Assembly (NCBI GenBank): GCA_021324935.1
Contig: JAJPIE010000075.1
Location: 62,001 to 126,000, forward strand
Reading direction: 5' to 3'
Length of the DNA: 64,000 nt
DNA from: Acidobacteriota bacterium
GTDB taxonomy: Bacteria; Acidobacteriota; Terriglobia; Acidiferrales; UBA7541
The notes under the pieces were generated by a model. The model was given only the letters and a program-made list of their open reading frames with translations. It ran no database searches and was not told the origin of the DNA. The translations under genes were made by a program, and so were the position numbers. Shown in pieces: positions 54,901 to 62,978 of this stretch (position 1 is the stretch's first letter; every line of letters starts with the position of its first letter).

Positions 54901-55788
54901 AAGTTCGGTCCCAAAGCCTCGGTCGCTCAGCTTGTCGTCGGGCTTTCCAGGATTTTCTTCGCCGCTCGGATTGCCAATCTCGGCTTTCTTTTCGCCGCCA
55001 CGTTCGAAAACGCGCAGCACGTTGCCCGGCTGCGAAATTTCCCAGCGATAGAGCGGAGTCAATTCCGGCAGAATGCCTTTTGTGCGCGTTTCTTCGGGAG
55101 TCGGCGGAGGAATCGTCTTGATCGACTGCGGCTTGCCGTCGCGGTCGTAGCTTTCGCCGAAGCGCGTATTTTTGTACGGGATGCCGCCGTTGTTATAAAG
55201 CGCCGCGCCCCACAGGAATCCCGTGTGCGTCATCATGTTGGTGGAGGCCTGGCGGACCTCCATCGGGTGGCAGCCCGCGGTGCCGCAGGTTTCGGCAGCG
55301 ATGCGAAAATCGCCGGGATTCACGAATTTGACGTATTCCGCGGATTCCTTCAGCCAATAGGAATACGCGCGCTCGGGCACGCGCGTCTGGTTCCGGAAGA
55401 ACGCGTTTCGCGGCTGCACGTGTGCTTTTTCCTTGGCCTGTTGATATTCCGCGGAAATCGGCGAACTGCCAGGTGCGACAACCACGGAATTGTTGCCGCC
55501 GTGGCAATCCGTGCAGCCCAGGTGCACGCCTTTCGAAGGGTGCATAGTCGGCTCGTCGGTGGCCCTATGACAAGACACGCAGCCGCTCGACCGCGCCATG
55601 GCTTCTTCCTGCGATTCGCCGCGCACTGGCCCTTGAGGCTCCTGCGCAAATGCCTGCGTTGGCGAGTGGTAGCAGGCAAACAGCACCAATGCGGTCGAAA
55701 CCCCAAGGAAAAAGGACATCAGCAAGCGCGCCACGCCGCGCTCGCTGCACAGCCATGGCCTCTTATCCGATGTGAATCGAAACTGCAT
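51922..55788 (-). CDS. Giant exported multihaem cytochrome c with LVIVD beta-propeller-like repeats
   Basis: A 1288-residue exported protein. The N-terminal hydrophobic segment contains LFAC at 36-39, so it could be a lipoprotein. Nine CXXCH motifs (CVSCH, CTDCH, CSACH, CMVCH, CVDCH twice, CYACH, CFGCH, CSDCH) and one CX4CH (CGTAGCH, about residue 168) occupy the first 800 residues. Residues about 815-1180 hold at least five LVIVD-type repeats (YAYTANGKGGLRVYDI, YAFVADRDGLRTLDVTNL and others), as in cell-surface propellers. ATG 55788 has GAGG 9 bp upstream. It lies 11 bp after the outer-membrane barrel gene, so the pair is an operon. Confidence 0.88.
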   Translation of the reverse strand: MQFRFTSDKRPWLCSERGVARLLMSFFLGVSTALVLFACYHSPTQAFAQEPQGPVRGESQEEAMARSSGCVSCHRATDEPTMHPSKGVHLGCTDCHGGNNSVVVAPGSSPISAEYQQAKEKAHVQPRNAFFRNQTRVPERAYSYWLKESAEYVKFVNPGDFRIAAETCGTAGCHPMEVRQASTNMMTHTGFLWGAALYNNGGIPYKNTRFGESYDRDGKPQSIKTIPPPTPEETRTKGILPELTPLYRWEISQPGNVLRVFERGGEKKAEIGNPSGEENPGKPDDKLSDRGFGTELRTDPVFLGLQKTRLVDPVLSLPGTDDHPGDYRSSGCSACHVIYANDRDPAHSAGYAKYGHLAYSASIDPTIPKNQPGHPIKHAFTRAIPSSQCMVCHVHPGTNMLTTYYGVTWWDNEIDGDKMYPPEQRNPSEEERYQSSLRNPEAAAARGLWGQEKFLDDTGSPEFNAKLKTTQFADFHGHGWVFRGVYSHDRKGNWLDKDGKPIAFDDPQRFQKAVHLADIHLEKGMQCVDCHFVQDNHGNGKIYGEPRAAVEIDCVDCHGTIRQKATLVTSGPAAPDAPRAGEPRGRYLEALRTPFGLRRFEWRGDKLFQRSMTEENVEWEVVQTKDTITPGNVHFSLKSLRAKLMKKDGAAFSQAPADDSQLAHANASMTCYACHSSWAPTCFGCHLQMTADARRRMLHNEGLLTRNYTSYNFQVLRDDAYFLGVDGTVTGHRIAPARSSCAILVSSQNANREWLYYTQQTISAEGFSGQAFSTFVPHTVRARETKQCSDCHVSRENDNNAWMAQLLLQGTNFMNFMGRYIYVATGKKGFEAITVAEHDEPEAIYGSDLQRLAYPDNFKKFVEHGRALHPIAAHEGTVLDIQARGEYAYTANGKGGLRVYDIANIDNKGFSERITTAPVSPLGQRFYVPTRDAVSVASPTTLGVDPLRTRVKENEEQPIHLIYGFLYVADREEGLIIIGNPSLKAKSPGVGTLLDGNPANNFLQRGLTFNPGGALTGARRVIIVGTYAYVLTDKALVVVDLDNPLAPKITATIGAPVLNNPRAVTVQFRYAFVADRDGLRTLDVTNLAEPKPVPNALVAFQDARNVYVARTYAYVSAGKQGLGIVDVEKPELPKLDQMFTANGQMNDVNDVKIGMVAGSAFAFVADGKNGMRVLQIVSPWDDPAHFSGFNPRPTPKLIATARTKGPALAISKGIDRDRAVDESGNQLAAFGRRGARPMTLEESQRLYLRNGQVYTVTDEPEEQQNTASPASPAASWLSRVRIWLSGGY

Positions 55789-55799
55789 CCCGAGCAACC

Positions 55800-58049
55800 T
55801 CAGAAGGTCAGCTTAGCCGACCCGAAAAAGGAAAACAGCGTGCGACCCGTATAAATGTCGCGAAAACCCTGGCCCGGCTGCAGCATCGAAGCGCCGCCGG
55901 TGAGAATGATGTTGTCCGTCAGCGGGGGACGGTACTCCACGCCCACGCCCAGGTCTTCACCGATGTTGTGGCGAATCGGCGCGGCAAACAAAACGTATTC
56001 GAGCGGCTCTGTGCGCATGAAACGCAAATAGTTGAAATTGGCGAAACCTTTGAGCTTGGGCGTGATGTCCACGTCGGCACCGGCGTTTACCAGGAAAATT
56101 CCCGGATTCACGAAGTTCGACTGGCCTTCATCCTTGTTGGAGCGCATGTTCGCCAGCAGGCTGCCGTCGGTGGTCAATTGCACACCGGAACCTGTCAGCC
56201 GGATGTCCTCGCGATTCCAGAAGCTGAAGAGTCCCCCGGCAAAATTCGGCAGATCGATGATGGAATCGAAGCCGTTGGCGCGGCCGTTGCGGGGATCGCT
56301 GTCGCCGCTGGCATAAAAGCTGGAAACTCGGTAACGGATCCAATCGTGGTCGTAAGAAAGCTCGACGGCGGCCATCTGCGCGTTGATAGTAACGGGGCGC
56401 CCCGCGATCGGATTAAAGCTGTCTTTGCCCGCGGCTTCGTAAAACGCGTGCGTCAGGTTCAGTCGCTTGATGTGCCCGCTGCCCAGCCAGCCGAAATATC
56501 CCACCTGGATGCTGTGCGTGATGGCGCCGACGCCCTGGTTGATCACGTTCCCAATCGGAGCCGGGCGGACGAGGAAGCCGTTGTCGTCGTAGTGCAGGCC
56601 GCCGTCGTCCTTGTTATAGGCGCCGACAAATTCCGCCGTGTAGCCGGGAAAGAAAAAATCCTGGACATAGAGGTTGGCCAGCACCACCTGCTGGCCGCGG
56701 CGATCCCAGGTGTTCAGGCCGCTGTTGGTGTTTTTTTCAAGAAAATTGAAGTACGTGGCGTTGTACTCGAGGCGGTCGCTCTTCAGATTGCCGAAGACGC
56801 GCAGACCGGGCTGCTCGTCCACAAACAAAAAGCCGCGAAAGTCCGCGTTGAACTCCTGAATGCCGGCGCGCACGGAAACGAAGTCATAATTCGGGCTCAG
56901 GTCGTGCAGCTTCACTTCGGCGAACAATTCCTGGAATCCGACGTGCGAATCGAGGCGTGTGGTTCCCGCGCGAACATCGGGACCCACGATGCCCAGTTCG
57001 CGGACGTCGAGATAATTCAAGCTCACCACCGGGGTCACGCGGATGCGCCAGTCGACCGGCTTGAACGAAGCGTCTCCGTGAAACAGGTCGGCGGTGAATC
57101 GAAATGTCTGGTCGAGAAAAAACTGCTCGCCGCGCCCAAAGAATTCGTAGCTGCCCGGCTGCGCGGCGCTTACGCCGCTGGGCGAAGGCACTTTTCGGCC
57201 GTCGACAAACGTGGTTTCCGAAGCCGTGACGTTTAGGAAGACTTGCTGGCCGAATACCTCCGGCCAGATTGGTTCATCACCCTTAAAGCGGTTGCGATTG
57301 AACGGGTCATACCAGTGATGCTTCACGTAGATGTATTCGCCGGTGGGGCCGTAGCGGCGGTAGTCGGGCTGCTCCAGCGCCCAGCGGTTGGGCACCACGT
57401 TGTAGACGTCGGAGACCGGCGGCAGCACGTCCGGCGATAGCTCCAGGATGTAGTTGGGATCCGAATCGAGCCGGTGGCGAAATTCGCGATAGCTGCCCAT
57501 CGTCGCCCCGCCTTCTGCGGGCAGCGGTGGGCCAAGGTCTGGCTGGCGCGGCAAGCGCGATTTCAAAGCCGTTTCTGTTGTCGCAAGGAGGTGAATCTCC
57601 AGCGTGAGCACTTCGTTGGCGTTGAGCGTCAAAGTTGGAATCCCCAACGGCTCGTATCCATCGGCCTCGGCACGAAATTCGTAGTTGCCCGGCGTGAGCA
57701 AAAGCATGCGGAAAACACCTTCGCCGCTTGCTGTAGTGGTATTGACCTGGCCGGTCTGGAGATTGCGCAAGCTGACGCGTGCTCCTGCCACGGGCCGCGC
57801 GGTGCCGCTGGAAACCTGTTCGCGCACCGTTCCGTCCAACGCCCCCTTGGTCAAGGCCTGCTGGCGCGGGATGCGGCGAGGGGGCCCGGCTTCGCGCTGA
57901 AGCTGCTCGGACGACGCCGGCGATGAGGCGGAAACAGGAGGCAGCTGCTGCGCGCGACTCGCCGAGCCGGTTCCAAAGAAGAAAACCAGGCACACCGCGG
58001 CGCGGGCCGGATTCGTCCATCCTCTCTGCGGTAATCGGGCAACTCTCAT
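55800..58049 (-). CDS. Outer-membrane beta-barrel protein with carboxypeptidase-like regulatory domain
   Basis: A 749-residue exported protein. The signal peptide (VCLVFFFGTGSASRAQ) is followed by an Ig-like carboxypeptidase-regulatory domain (GALDGTVREQ...GTARPVAGARVSLRNLQTG). A region of about 550 residues of alternating strands comes last, ending SAKLTF with a terminal phenylalanine, the outer-membrane insertion signal. There is no TonB plug or TonB box. It is co-transcribed with the multihaem/LVIVD gene 11 bp downstream, an arrangement like porin-cytochrome conduits, in which a barrel sheathes haems across the outer membrane. That function is inference. The ATG at 58049 lacks a strong binding site. 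Confidence 0.82.
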   Translation of the reverse strand: MRVARLPQRGWTNPARAAVCLVFFFGTGSASRAQQLPPVSASSPASSEQLQREAGPPRRIPRQQALTKGALDGTVREQVSSGTARPVAGARVSLRNLQTGQVNTTTASGEGVFRMLLLTPGNYEFRAEADGYEPLGIPTLTLNANEVLTLEIHLLATTETALKSRLPRQPDLGPPLPAEGGATMGSYREFRHRLDSDPNYILELSPDVLPPVSDVYNVVPNRWALEQPDYRRYGPTGEYIYVKHHWYDPFNRNRFKGDEPIWPEVFGQQVFLNVTASETTFVDGRKVPSPSGVSAAQPGSYEFFGRGEQFFLDQTFRFTADLFHGDASFKPVDWRIRVTPVVSLNYLDVRELGIVGPDVRAGTTRLDSHVGFQELFAEVKLHDLSPNYDFVSVRAGIQEFNADFRGFLFVDEQPGLRVFGNLKSDRLEYNATYFNFLEKNTNSGLNTWDRRGQQVVLANLYVQDFFFPGYTAEFVGAYNKDDGGLHYDDNGFLVRPAPIGNVINQGVGAITHSIQVGYFGWLGSGHIKRLNLTHAFYEAAGKDSFNPIAGRPVTINAQMAAVELSYDHDWIRYRVSSFYASGDSDPRNGRANGFDSIIDLPNFAGGLFSFWNREDIRLTGSGVQLTTDGSLLANMRSNKDEGQSNFVNPGIFLVNAGADVDITPKLKGFANFNYLRFMRTEPLEYVLFAAPIRHNIGEDLGVGVEYRPPLTDNIILTGGASMLQPGQGFRDIYTGRTLFSFFGSAKLTF

Positions 58050-58237
58050 TTGTTCGGCAGGACCAGGTCCGCGATGAACAACAGTCTGCGCTAACTAATC
58101 AAAAATGCGCTCTTCCCGCAACCTTTTTCCTCGGGCCGCGTGAATATCCTGCAACACTCGGTACCGGGAATTAAAGCGTCACCACTTCGCCGCAATCGCG
58201 GTACAATCCCCGTAAATTTCTTGAGGTTGCGTTTACC

Positions 58238-59869
58238 ATGAACGTCGATACCCTGCCCATGGAACACATCCGGCGGAAGCCCATAGACTCCCGGCACGCA
58301 TACAAGCGGCGGAGAAGCTTTCTCGCCTTCACGATGATGGTTGCGCTGGTGATCTCCGTGGCGCTGATCTTCATCATGGCCGGCTGCGGCGCAAGTCCGC
58401 CGAGCACGGTCACCCGCCCGCCGTTGCCGCCGGTTCCCCCCCTCAGCGCCTCGGATGTCGCCAACCTCGTGCAAGCCGCGGCCACTTCGGTGGACGCGGA
58501 GACCATGTCCATCGCCGTGGTGGACCGCGGCGGAGTGGTCCTCGCGGTTTACGACAAGGCCGGGGTGACTCCCGGACAGACCGACATCGGGAATTTCGGC
58601 CAGCCGGTCGGAGTGAACGATCTCGCCGTGGCCTTGGCCCGCACAGGGGCTTACTTTAGCAACGACCAGGCGCCGCTTTCCTCTCGCACCGTGCGTTTCA
58701 TCAGCGGAATTCATTTCCCCCCCGGCGTAACGAACGCTCCAACTTCCGACCTCTACGGCATCGAAAACACCAATCGCGGCTGCACGCTGGCCACCAATTT
58801 TCTTCCCGGGCAGACGATCTTTCCTTCGACGGCTTTGAACGGCGGCGCGGGCCCCGGCATTATCACCGGAAAATCGAAGCTCGACGACAGCGATCCGAAC
58901 GCTGTGAATCCCGGCGGCGTGCCGATTTTCCGCAACGGCGTCGTGGTGGGCGGCATCGGCGTAGCCGGAGTTTCGCACGACATCGCCGAGTACGCCGCGT
59001 TCACCGCTTCCGAATCGAACGGCTTCGGCCTGCCCAATCCGCTGCCGGCGCCGGGCGCCGTGTTCATCGGCGGAATCGCTCTGCCTTTCGTAAACCAAAC
59101 GACCATCCCCGCGGGGAGCAATCCGGGCACGCTGGATGGCGGCTATTTGCCAGGTTTCAACCCGATTGCCAGCGTGGGTCAGCCTCCCGAGGGCGATCTG
59201 ATCGCGCCAACGGCGGGAAGTGGTGGACTGACTCTTAGCGATGTGCAGACGATCTTGAACAACGCCGAAGCCACCGCGAACATGACGCGCGCGGCCATCC
59301 GCTTGCCGTTGAATTCCAGCGCCCGCATGGTGATCGCCATCGCGGATCTGGACGGCACGTTAATTGGGCTGCGCCGCATGACCGATTCCACCGTGTTCAG
59401 CATCGACGTGGCCGCCAGCAAGGCCCGCAACATGGTGTATTTCAACGGACCGAACCGCACCGCGGGCGATCTGCCCGGCGTTCCGATGGGTACGGCGGTC
59501 ACCAACCGCACCATCAGCTTCGGCGCGCAACCCCTATTTCCGCCCGGCATTGACGGTTCGGGCCCCGGTCCTTTCTACAATTTATTCTTGCAGGATGTCG
59601 CCAACCCGTGCACGCAAGGCGCGCAAACTGGCCCGCCGAACAACAAGAAGAGTGGCGTGGTGTTTTTTCCCGGCAGTGCCGGGCTTTACAAGAATGGCGT
59701 GCTCGTGGGCGGCCTAGGCATCAGCGGCGACGGCGTGGACCAGGACGACTTCGTGACCAATGGGGGCTCCGCCGGATACGAAGCTCCCACCGCCATCCGC
59801 GCAGATCAGATCTTCATCAACGGCGTGCGCTTGCCTTATCTCAAGTTCCCTCGCAATCCCACTTTCTGA
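58238..59869 (+). CDS. Lipoprotein with two GlcG/HbpS-like (haem-degrading type) domains
   Basis: A 543-residue exported protein. A hydrophobic segment ends in lipobox IMAGC (about residue 50) and a proline-rich linker follows. Two repeats of a GlcG/DUF336-like domain come next, one from about 65 (SASDVANLVQAAATSVDAETMSIAVVDRGG) and one from about 330 (TLSDVQTILNNAEATANMTRAAIRLP). Each ends with a GGIGVAG/GGLGISG element. Family members bind haem or cobalamin or are of unknown role. It is divergent from the outer-membrane barrel/multihaem operon (188 bp between starts), so a haem-related link is possible. Confidence 0.8.
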   Translation: MNVDTLPMEHIRRKPIDSRHAYKRRRSFLAFTMMVALVISVALIFIMAGCGASPPSTVTRPPLPPVPPLSASDVANLVQAAATSVDAETMSIAVVDRGGVVLAVYDKAGVTPGQTDIGNFGQPVGVNDLAVALARTGAYFSNDQAPLSSRTVRFISGIHFPPGVTNAPTSDLYGIENTNRGCTLATNFLPGQTIFPSTALNGGAGPGIITGKSKLDDSDPNAVNPGGVPIFRNGVVVGGIGVAGVSHDIAEYAAFTASESNGFGLPNPLPAPGAVFIGGIALPFVNQTTIPAGSNPGTLDGGYLPGFNPIASVGQPPEGDLIAPTAGSGGLTLSDVQTILNNAEATANMTRAAIRLPLNSSARMVIAIADLDGTLIGLRRMTDSTVFSIDVAASKARNMVYFNGPNRTAGDLPGVPMGTAVTNRTISFGAQPLFPPGIDGSGPGPFYNLFLQDVANPCTQGAQTGPPNNKKSGVVFFPGSAGLYKNGVLVGGLGISGDGVDQDDFVTNGGSAGYEAPTAIRADQIFINGVRLPYLKFPRNPTF

Positions 59870-59914
59870 TTCTCCTCTTTCTTTCCTGTAACGCTGGCTC
59901 TTGCGCCAGCCGCT

Positions 59915-60838
59915 TCAGCGCGGCGCGGAAGGATCCGGGCTTGTGGCCACGTCCATATCCAAAAACCATTCGTGGTTCTTGTCTGAGGGCGCATAACAGT
60001 TTCCATCGCTCGCGTATCCGCGGCAGTGCCGGGCCACTTTCTTTTCGCGAGGCGAGCGCACGAACTGCCAGACGGCCGCATACGGCACGCCGCTCTGGGA
60101 GGGCAATGGCAAGTTGTGCGCCGCGCCGCATCCCGGCGAAGGCGGGCAGGCGTCGTTGTAGACCCAATACACGACTTCGGCTGCGCCGATGTGCGCACGA
60201 ATGTCGTCTGCGGTAACAATGTGCGAGCCGCCGCCCTCGTCCACCGCGATTCCAGAGCAATAAATCCCGGGCCGAAACCCCGCTCTTTCCAACTCTCCCG
60301 CCCAGGCATGCAGATAGAGGTGCTGCGGCGGCGTGAAACGCCCGCCTTCCTCTTCGTCGAGGAAAATGGCCGAACCCTCCGGGAAGCCTTCGCGCCGCGC
60401 GGCGGCGGCAGCGGCTCGCGCGTCCTCAAGCCCGGCCTTTTCGGCGGCGTCTGGGGTGCGCACCCTCGCGGAAGTACGTCCGTCGAAGAGCAGCAGAAAC
60501 CCAAAGCCCTGCTCTTTCAGCAGATCGCGCTTTCCGGCCCAGGAATTGGTTTTCCCACCGGGAGGCGCACTCAACCAATAACTCGTGAACACAAATACCT
60601 TTCGCAGAAGAGGGAGCGCGGCGTCGCCGGGATATTCGTTGCGATCGAACCCAAGAAAGATCTGTCGTGGAGCGGAGTCGGAAGTCTTCGTTTTAGCCGG
60701 AAGCGCGGAAGGCCTCGAAAGGGCGTCTCGTCTTTCGCTGTAGCGCCCGCCTTCCGAGGCGAGCCGCTCGTAGGATAGAACTTCCAATCCAATCCCAAGA
60801 GAAAACAAGGAGAGCGCTGCTGCGGTCATCCATCGCAT
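59915..60838 (-). CDS. DUF1906 (glycoside-hydrolase-like) exported protein
   Basis: A 307-residue protein with an N-terminal signal or anchor. The rest resembles DUF1906/Rv2525c-like TIM-barrel proteins: FLGFDRNEYPGD, FVFTSYWLSAPPGG, an acidic strand end in GSAIFLDEEEGG, GFRPGIYCSG and YWVYNDACPPSPGC. Members act on cell-wall material or are uncharacterised. It converges with the GlcG-domain gene, 45 bp between stops. Confidence 0.8.
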   Translation of the reverse strand: MRWMTAAALSLFSLGIGLEVLSYERLASEGGRYSERRDALSRPSALPAKTKTSDSAPRQIFLGFDRNEYPGDAALPLLRKVFVFTSYWLSAPPGGKTNSWAGKRDLLKEQGFGFLLLFDGRTSARVRTPDAAEKAGLEDARAAAAAARREGFPEGSAIFLDEEEGGRFTPPQHLYLHAWAGELERAGFRPGIYCSGIAVDEGGGSHIVTADDIRAHIGAAEVVYWVYNDACPPSPGCGAAHNLPLPSQSGVPYAAVWQFVRSPREKKVARHCRGYASDGNCYAPSDKNHEWFLDMDVATSPDPSAPR

Positions 60839-60879
60839 GCCTTGAATCTACCCGAAGGATCGGTGATTTCCGAAGAAAT

Positions 60880-61266
60880 TCAAGAATCCATGTATTGCGC
60901 TTCGCCGTTGCCGAACGACCAGTTCTCCCACGCGACCTCGACGAGATGAATTATCAGATCCTGCAGCTGGAGTCCCGGCGACTCGGCCAGAATCTCCGCC
61001 ATGCGCTGGAAGAGTTTCCGTTTCTGCTGCGGCTTGCGCCCGGCGCTCATGGTGATCTGCACGAAAACGACATTCGCTGAACGACGAATCCCCAGATATT
61101 GCGGGTCGTAAACCAAGCCGCCCGCAGGATGCTCCGTGATCACCTGAAACCGGTCGTCGGGCGGAATGGCCAGCGCTTCCACCATCGCGCGGTGCACGCC
61201 GTCTCCCAGCGCTTTGCGATATTCGGGCGACTTCCCTGCCTGCAGATCGATCCGGACGAGAGGCAT
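60880..61266 (-). CDS. Tautomerase-superfamily protein
   Basis: A 128-residue protein starting MPLVRIDLQAGKSPEYRKALGDGVHRAMVEAL. The catalytic proline (Pro2 of the gene, Pro1 after Met removal) and the beta-alpha-beta pattern place it in the 4-oxalocrotonate tautomerase/MIF superfamily, in the double-length class. Substrate unknown. It follows the transhydrogenase gene by 113 bp on the same strand. Confidence 0.88.
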   Translation of the reverse strand: MPLVRIDLQAGKSPEYRKALGDGVHRAMVEALAIPPDDRFQVITEHPAGGLVYDPQYLGIRRSANVVFVQITMSAGRKPQQKRKLFQRMAEILAESPGLQLQDLIIHLVEVAWENWSFGNGEAQYMDS

Positions 61267-61351
61267 GTTTCATCTCCTTGGCATTCGAAGCGAATTTGGT
61301 GCGGCAAGGCACGGGTGCGGACGCGGACCAAGCTGTCCTTGCGGATCGGCT

Positions 61352-61373
61352 GCACAGGCAAGAGTGCCGGTGC
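61352..61373. repeat. Hairpin between transhydrogenase and tautomerase genes
   Basis: GCACAGGCA / TGCCGGTGC form a 9-bp stem with one mismatch and the loop AGAG just past the transhydrogenase stop. It overlaps the string GATCGGCTGCACAGG that also occurs in the trpC-trpF spacer (3689-3703). It could act as a 3' end or be an interspersed repeat. Confidence 0.45.
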
Positions 61374-61379
61374 CACAAA

Positions 61380-62792
61380 TCACCCCTCGCGCAGTTTGTG
61401 GCCGGAAAGATTACCCAGTCCGTCGTAGGCGGCGTATTTATACATCTCGCAGAGCGTCGGATAGTTGAACACCAGCTCGATGAACTCATCGATCCTCAGC
61501 CCCTTATCCAGCACCATCATGCCCACGTGGATGAGCTCCGTGGCGGACTCGCCGATTATGCTGATGCCCAGCAGTTTCCGGTCCGCTCGCGTAAAGATCA
61601 GCTTCAGCATGCCCGCCGTGTCGCCGACGATGTGCCCGCGGGCGTTATTTTCATAGCGCGCGCGGCCAACGCAATAATCGATCTTCTTTTCCTTGCAGGA
61701 TTCCTCCGTCTCGCCGGCCGCGGAAATTTCCGGAATCGTGTAAATGCCCATGGGCAGCAGCGAAGCCACACGTTCCTTGTATTTCAGGCCGAAGGCGTGG
61801 CAGACGGCCACGCGCCCCTGCTCCATCGAAGTGGAAGCCAGCGCCGGGAAGCCGATCACGTCGCCGGCTGCGTAAATGTGAGGCATGGCCGTGCGGTAAT
61901 TCCCGTCGACGGCGATGTAGCCCTTGTCATTGATGGCGAGATTTGCCTTTTCCAGCGCGAGCCCGTCCACGGCCGCGCGGCGTCCCGCCGCAAACAGAGC
62001 CGCCTCGGTTTCCAGAACCTTGCCGCTCTTCATCGTCAGGCGCACTCCCCAAGCGGTGTTTTCCGCCTTTGCCGGCCGCTCATTGAAGAGGAAATGCATG
62101 CCCAGCGCGGCGAAGCGATCGCGCAAGCGATCGGAGATTTCCCAGTCGAGGAACGGCAGCACGCGGTCGCGACCGTCAACCAGCGTCACCTCCACCCCCA
62201 GCGCCATGAAAATGGAGGCATATTCGCAGCCGATCACGCCGCCCCCAATCACCGCGAGACTCTTCGGGATGCTGTCCATCTGCAGGAATGTATCGGAGTC
62301 AAAAGTGTGCACGTCGTCGAAAGCGATTTCCGGCGGACGGTGCGGCTTGGAACCCGTTGAGATCAGGATGACTTCTCCGCGGACGCGCCGCGTTCCGGAT
62401 GGCCCGGTGACGGCAATCGTGTGCGGATCCTCGAAGGCCGCCTGGCCACGGACCAGTTCGATTCCGTGTACCTCCAGATTCTTCAGGATGCGCGCGCGTT
62501 CCATGTCCACCACTTCGCGCTCGTGGTGCATGAAATCGTGCACCGTCAGGTTTTCCTTCAATGAGTAATCGATCCCGTAAAGCCCGCGCTGTTTCAGGCC
62601 GGAGAAATAGAGCGCCGATTCGCGCAGCGTCTTGCTGGGCACCGTCCCGGTGTTGATGCAGCTTCCTCCCACGGCCGCGGCTCGCTCGATCACCGCCACG
62701 CGCTTGCCGAAATAGGCGGCCTGCGCCCCGGCCTTTTCCCCCGCCGGCCCGCATCCAATCACCACCAAATCAAACGATTCGGGTGTACTCAC
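61380..62792 (-). CDS. sthA: Soluble pyridine nucleotide transhydrogenase (SthA type)
   Basis: A 470-residue FAD flavoprotein of the dihydrolipoamide-dehydrogenase family that exchanges hydride between NADPH and NAD. N-terminal FAD motif VVIGCGPAGEKAG; NAD(P) motif VIGGGVIGCEYAS; FAD motif HIYAAGDVIGFPAL. At the redox site CINTGTVPSK only one cysteine is present, with threonine where dehydrogenases have the second, as is normal for SthA. GTG 62792 has GGAGG 5 bp upstream. It is divergent from the terminal kinase gene. Confidence 0.93.
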   Translation of the reverse strand: MSTPESFDLVVIGCGPAGEKAGAQAAYFGKRVAVIERAAAVGGSCINTGTVPSKTLRESALYFSGLKQRGLYGIDYSLKENLTVHDFMHHEREVVDMERARILKNLEVHGIELVRGQAAFEDPHTIAVTGPSGTRRVRGEVILISTGSKPHRPPEIAFDDVHTFDSDTFLQMDSIPKSLAVIGGGVIGCEYASIFMALGVEVTLVDGRDRVLPFLDWEISDRLRDRFAALGMHFLFNERPAKAENTAWGVRLTMKSGKVLETEAALFAAGRRAAVDGLALEKANLAINDKGYIAVDGNYRTAMPHIYAAGDVIGFPALASTSMEQGRVAVCHAFGLKYKERVASLLPMGIYTIPEISAAGETEESCKEKKIDYCVGRARYENNARGHIVGDTAGMLKLIFTRADRKLLGISIIGESATELIHVGMMVLDKGLRIDEFIELVFNYPTLCEMYKYAAYDGLGNLSGHKLREG

Positions 62793-62978
62793 CGCTTCCT
62801 CCGCGGAACTCCTCGATCGCGCCAGACGCAACTCCGCGCGACTCCGATTCTAGTGGAACTTCCTTGCACGATTGTGAATTCCTGAATTCCTGTGCCGAAT
62901 CATACTCGCCCGCGGCCGGTCCGCGAAGTACCGATTCAGTGACTTGCACATCCGCCGGGTCTTTGGTGTGATACCCCA

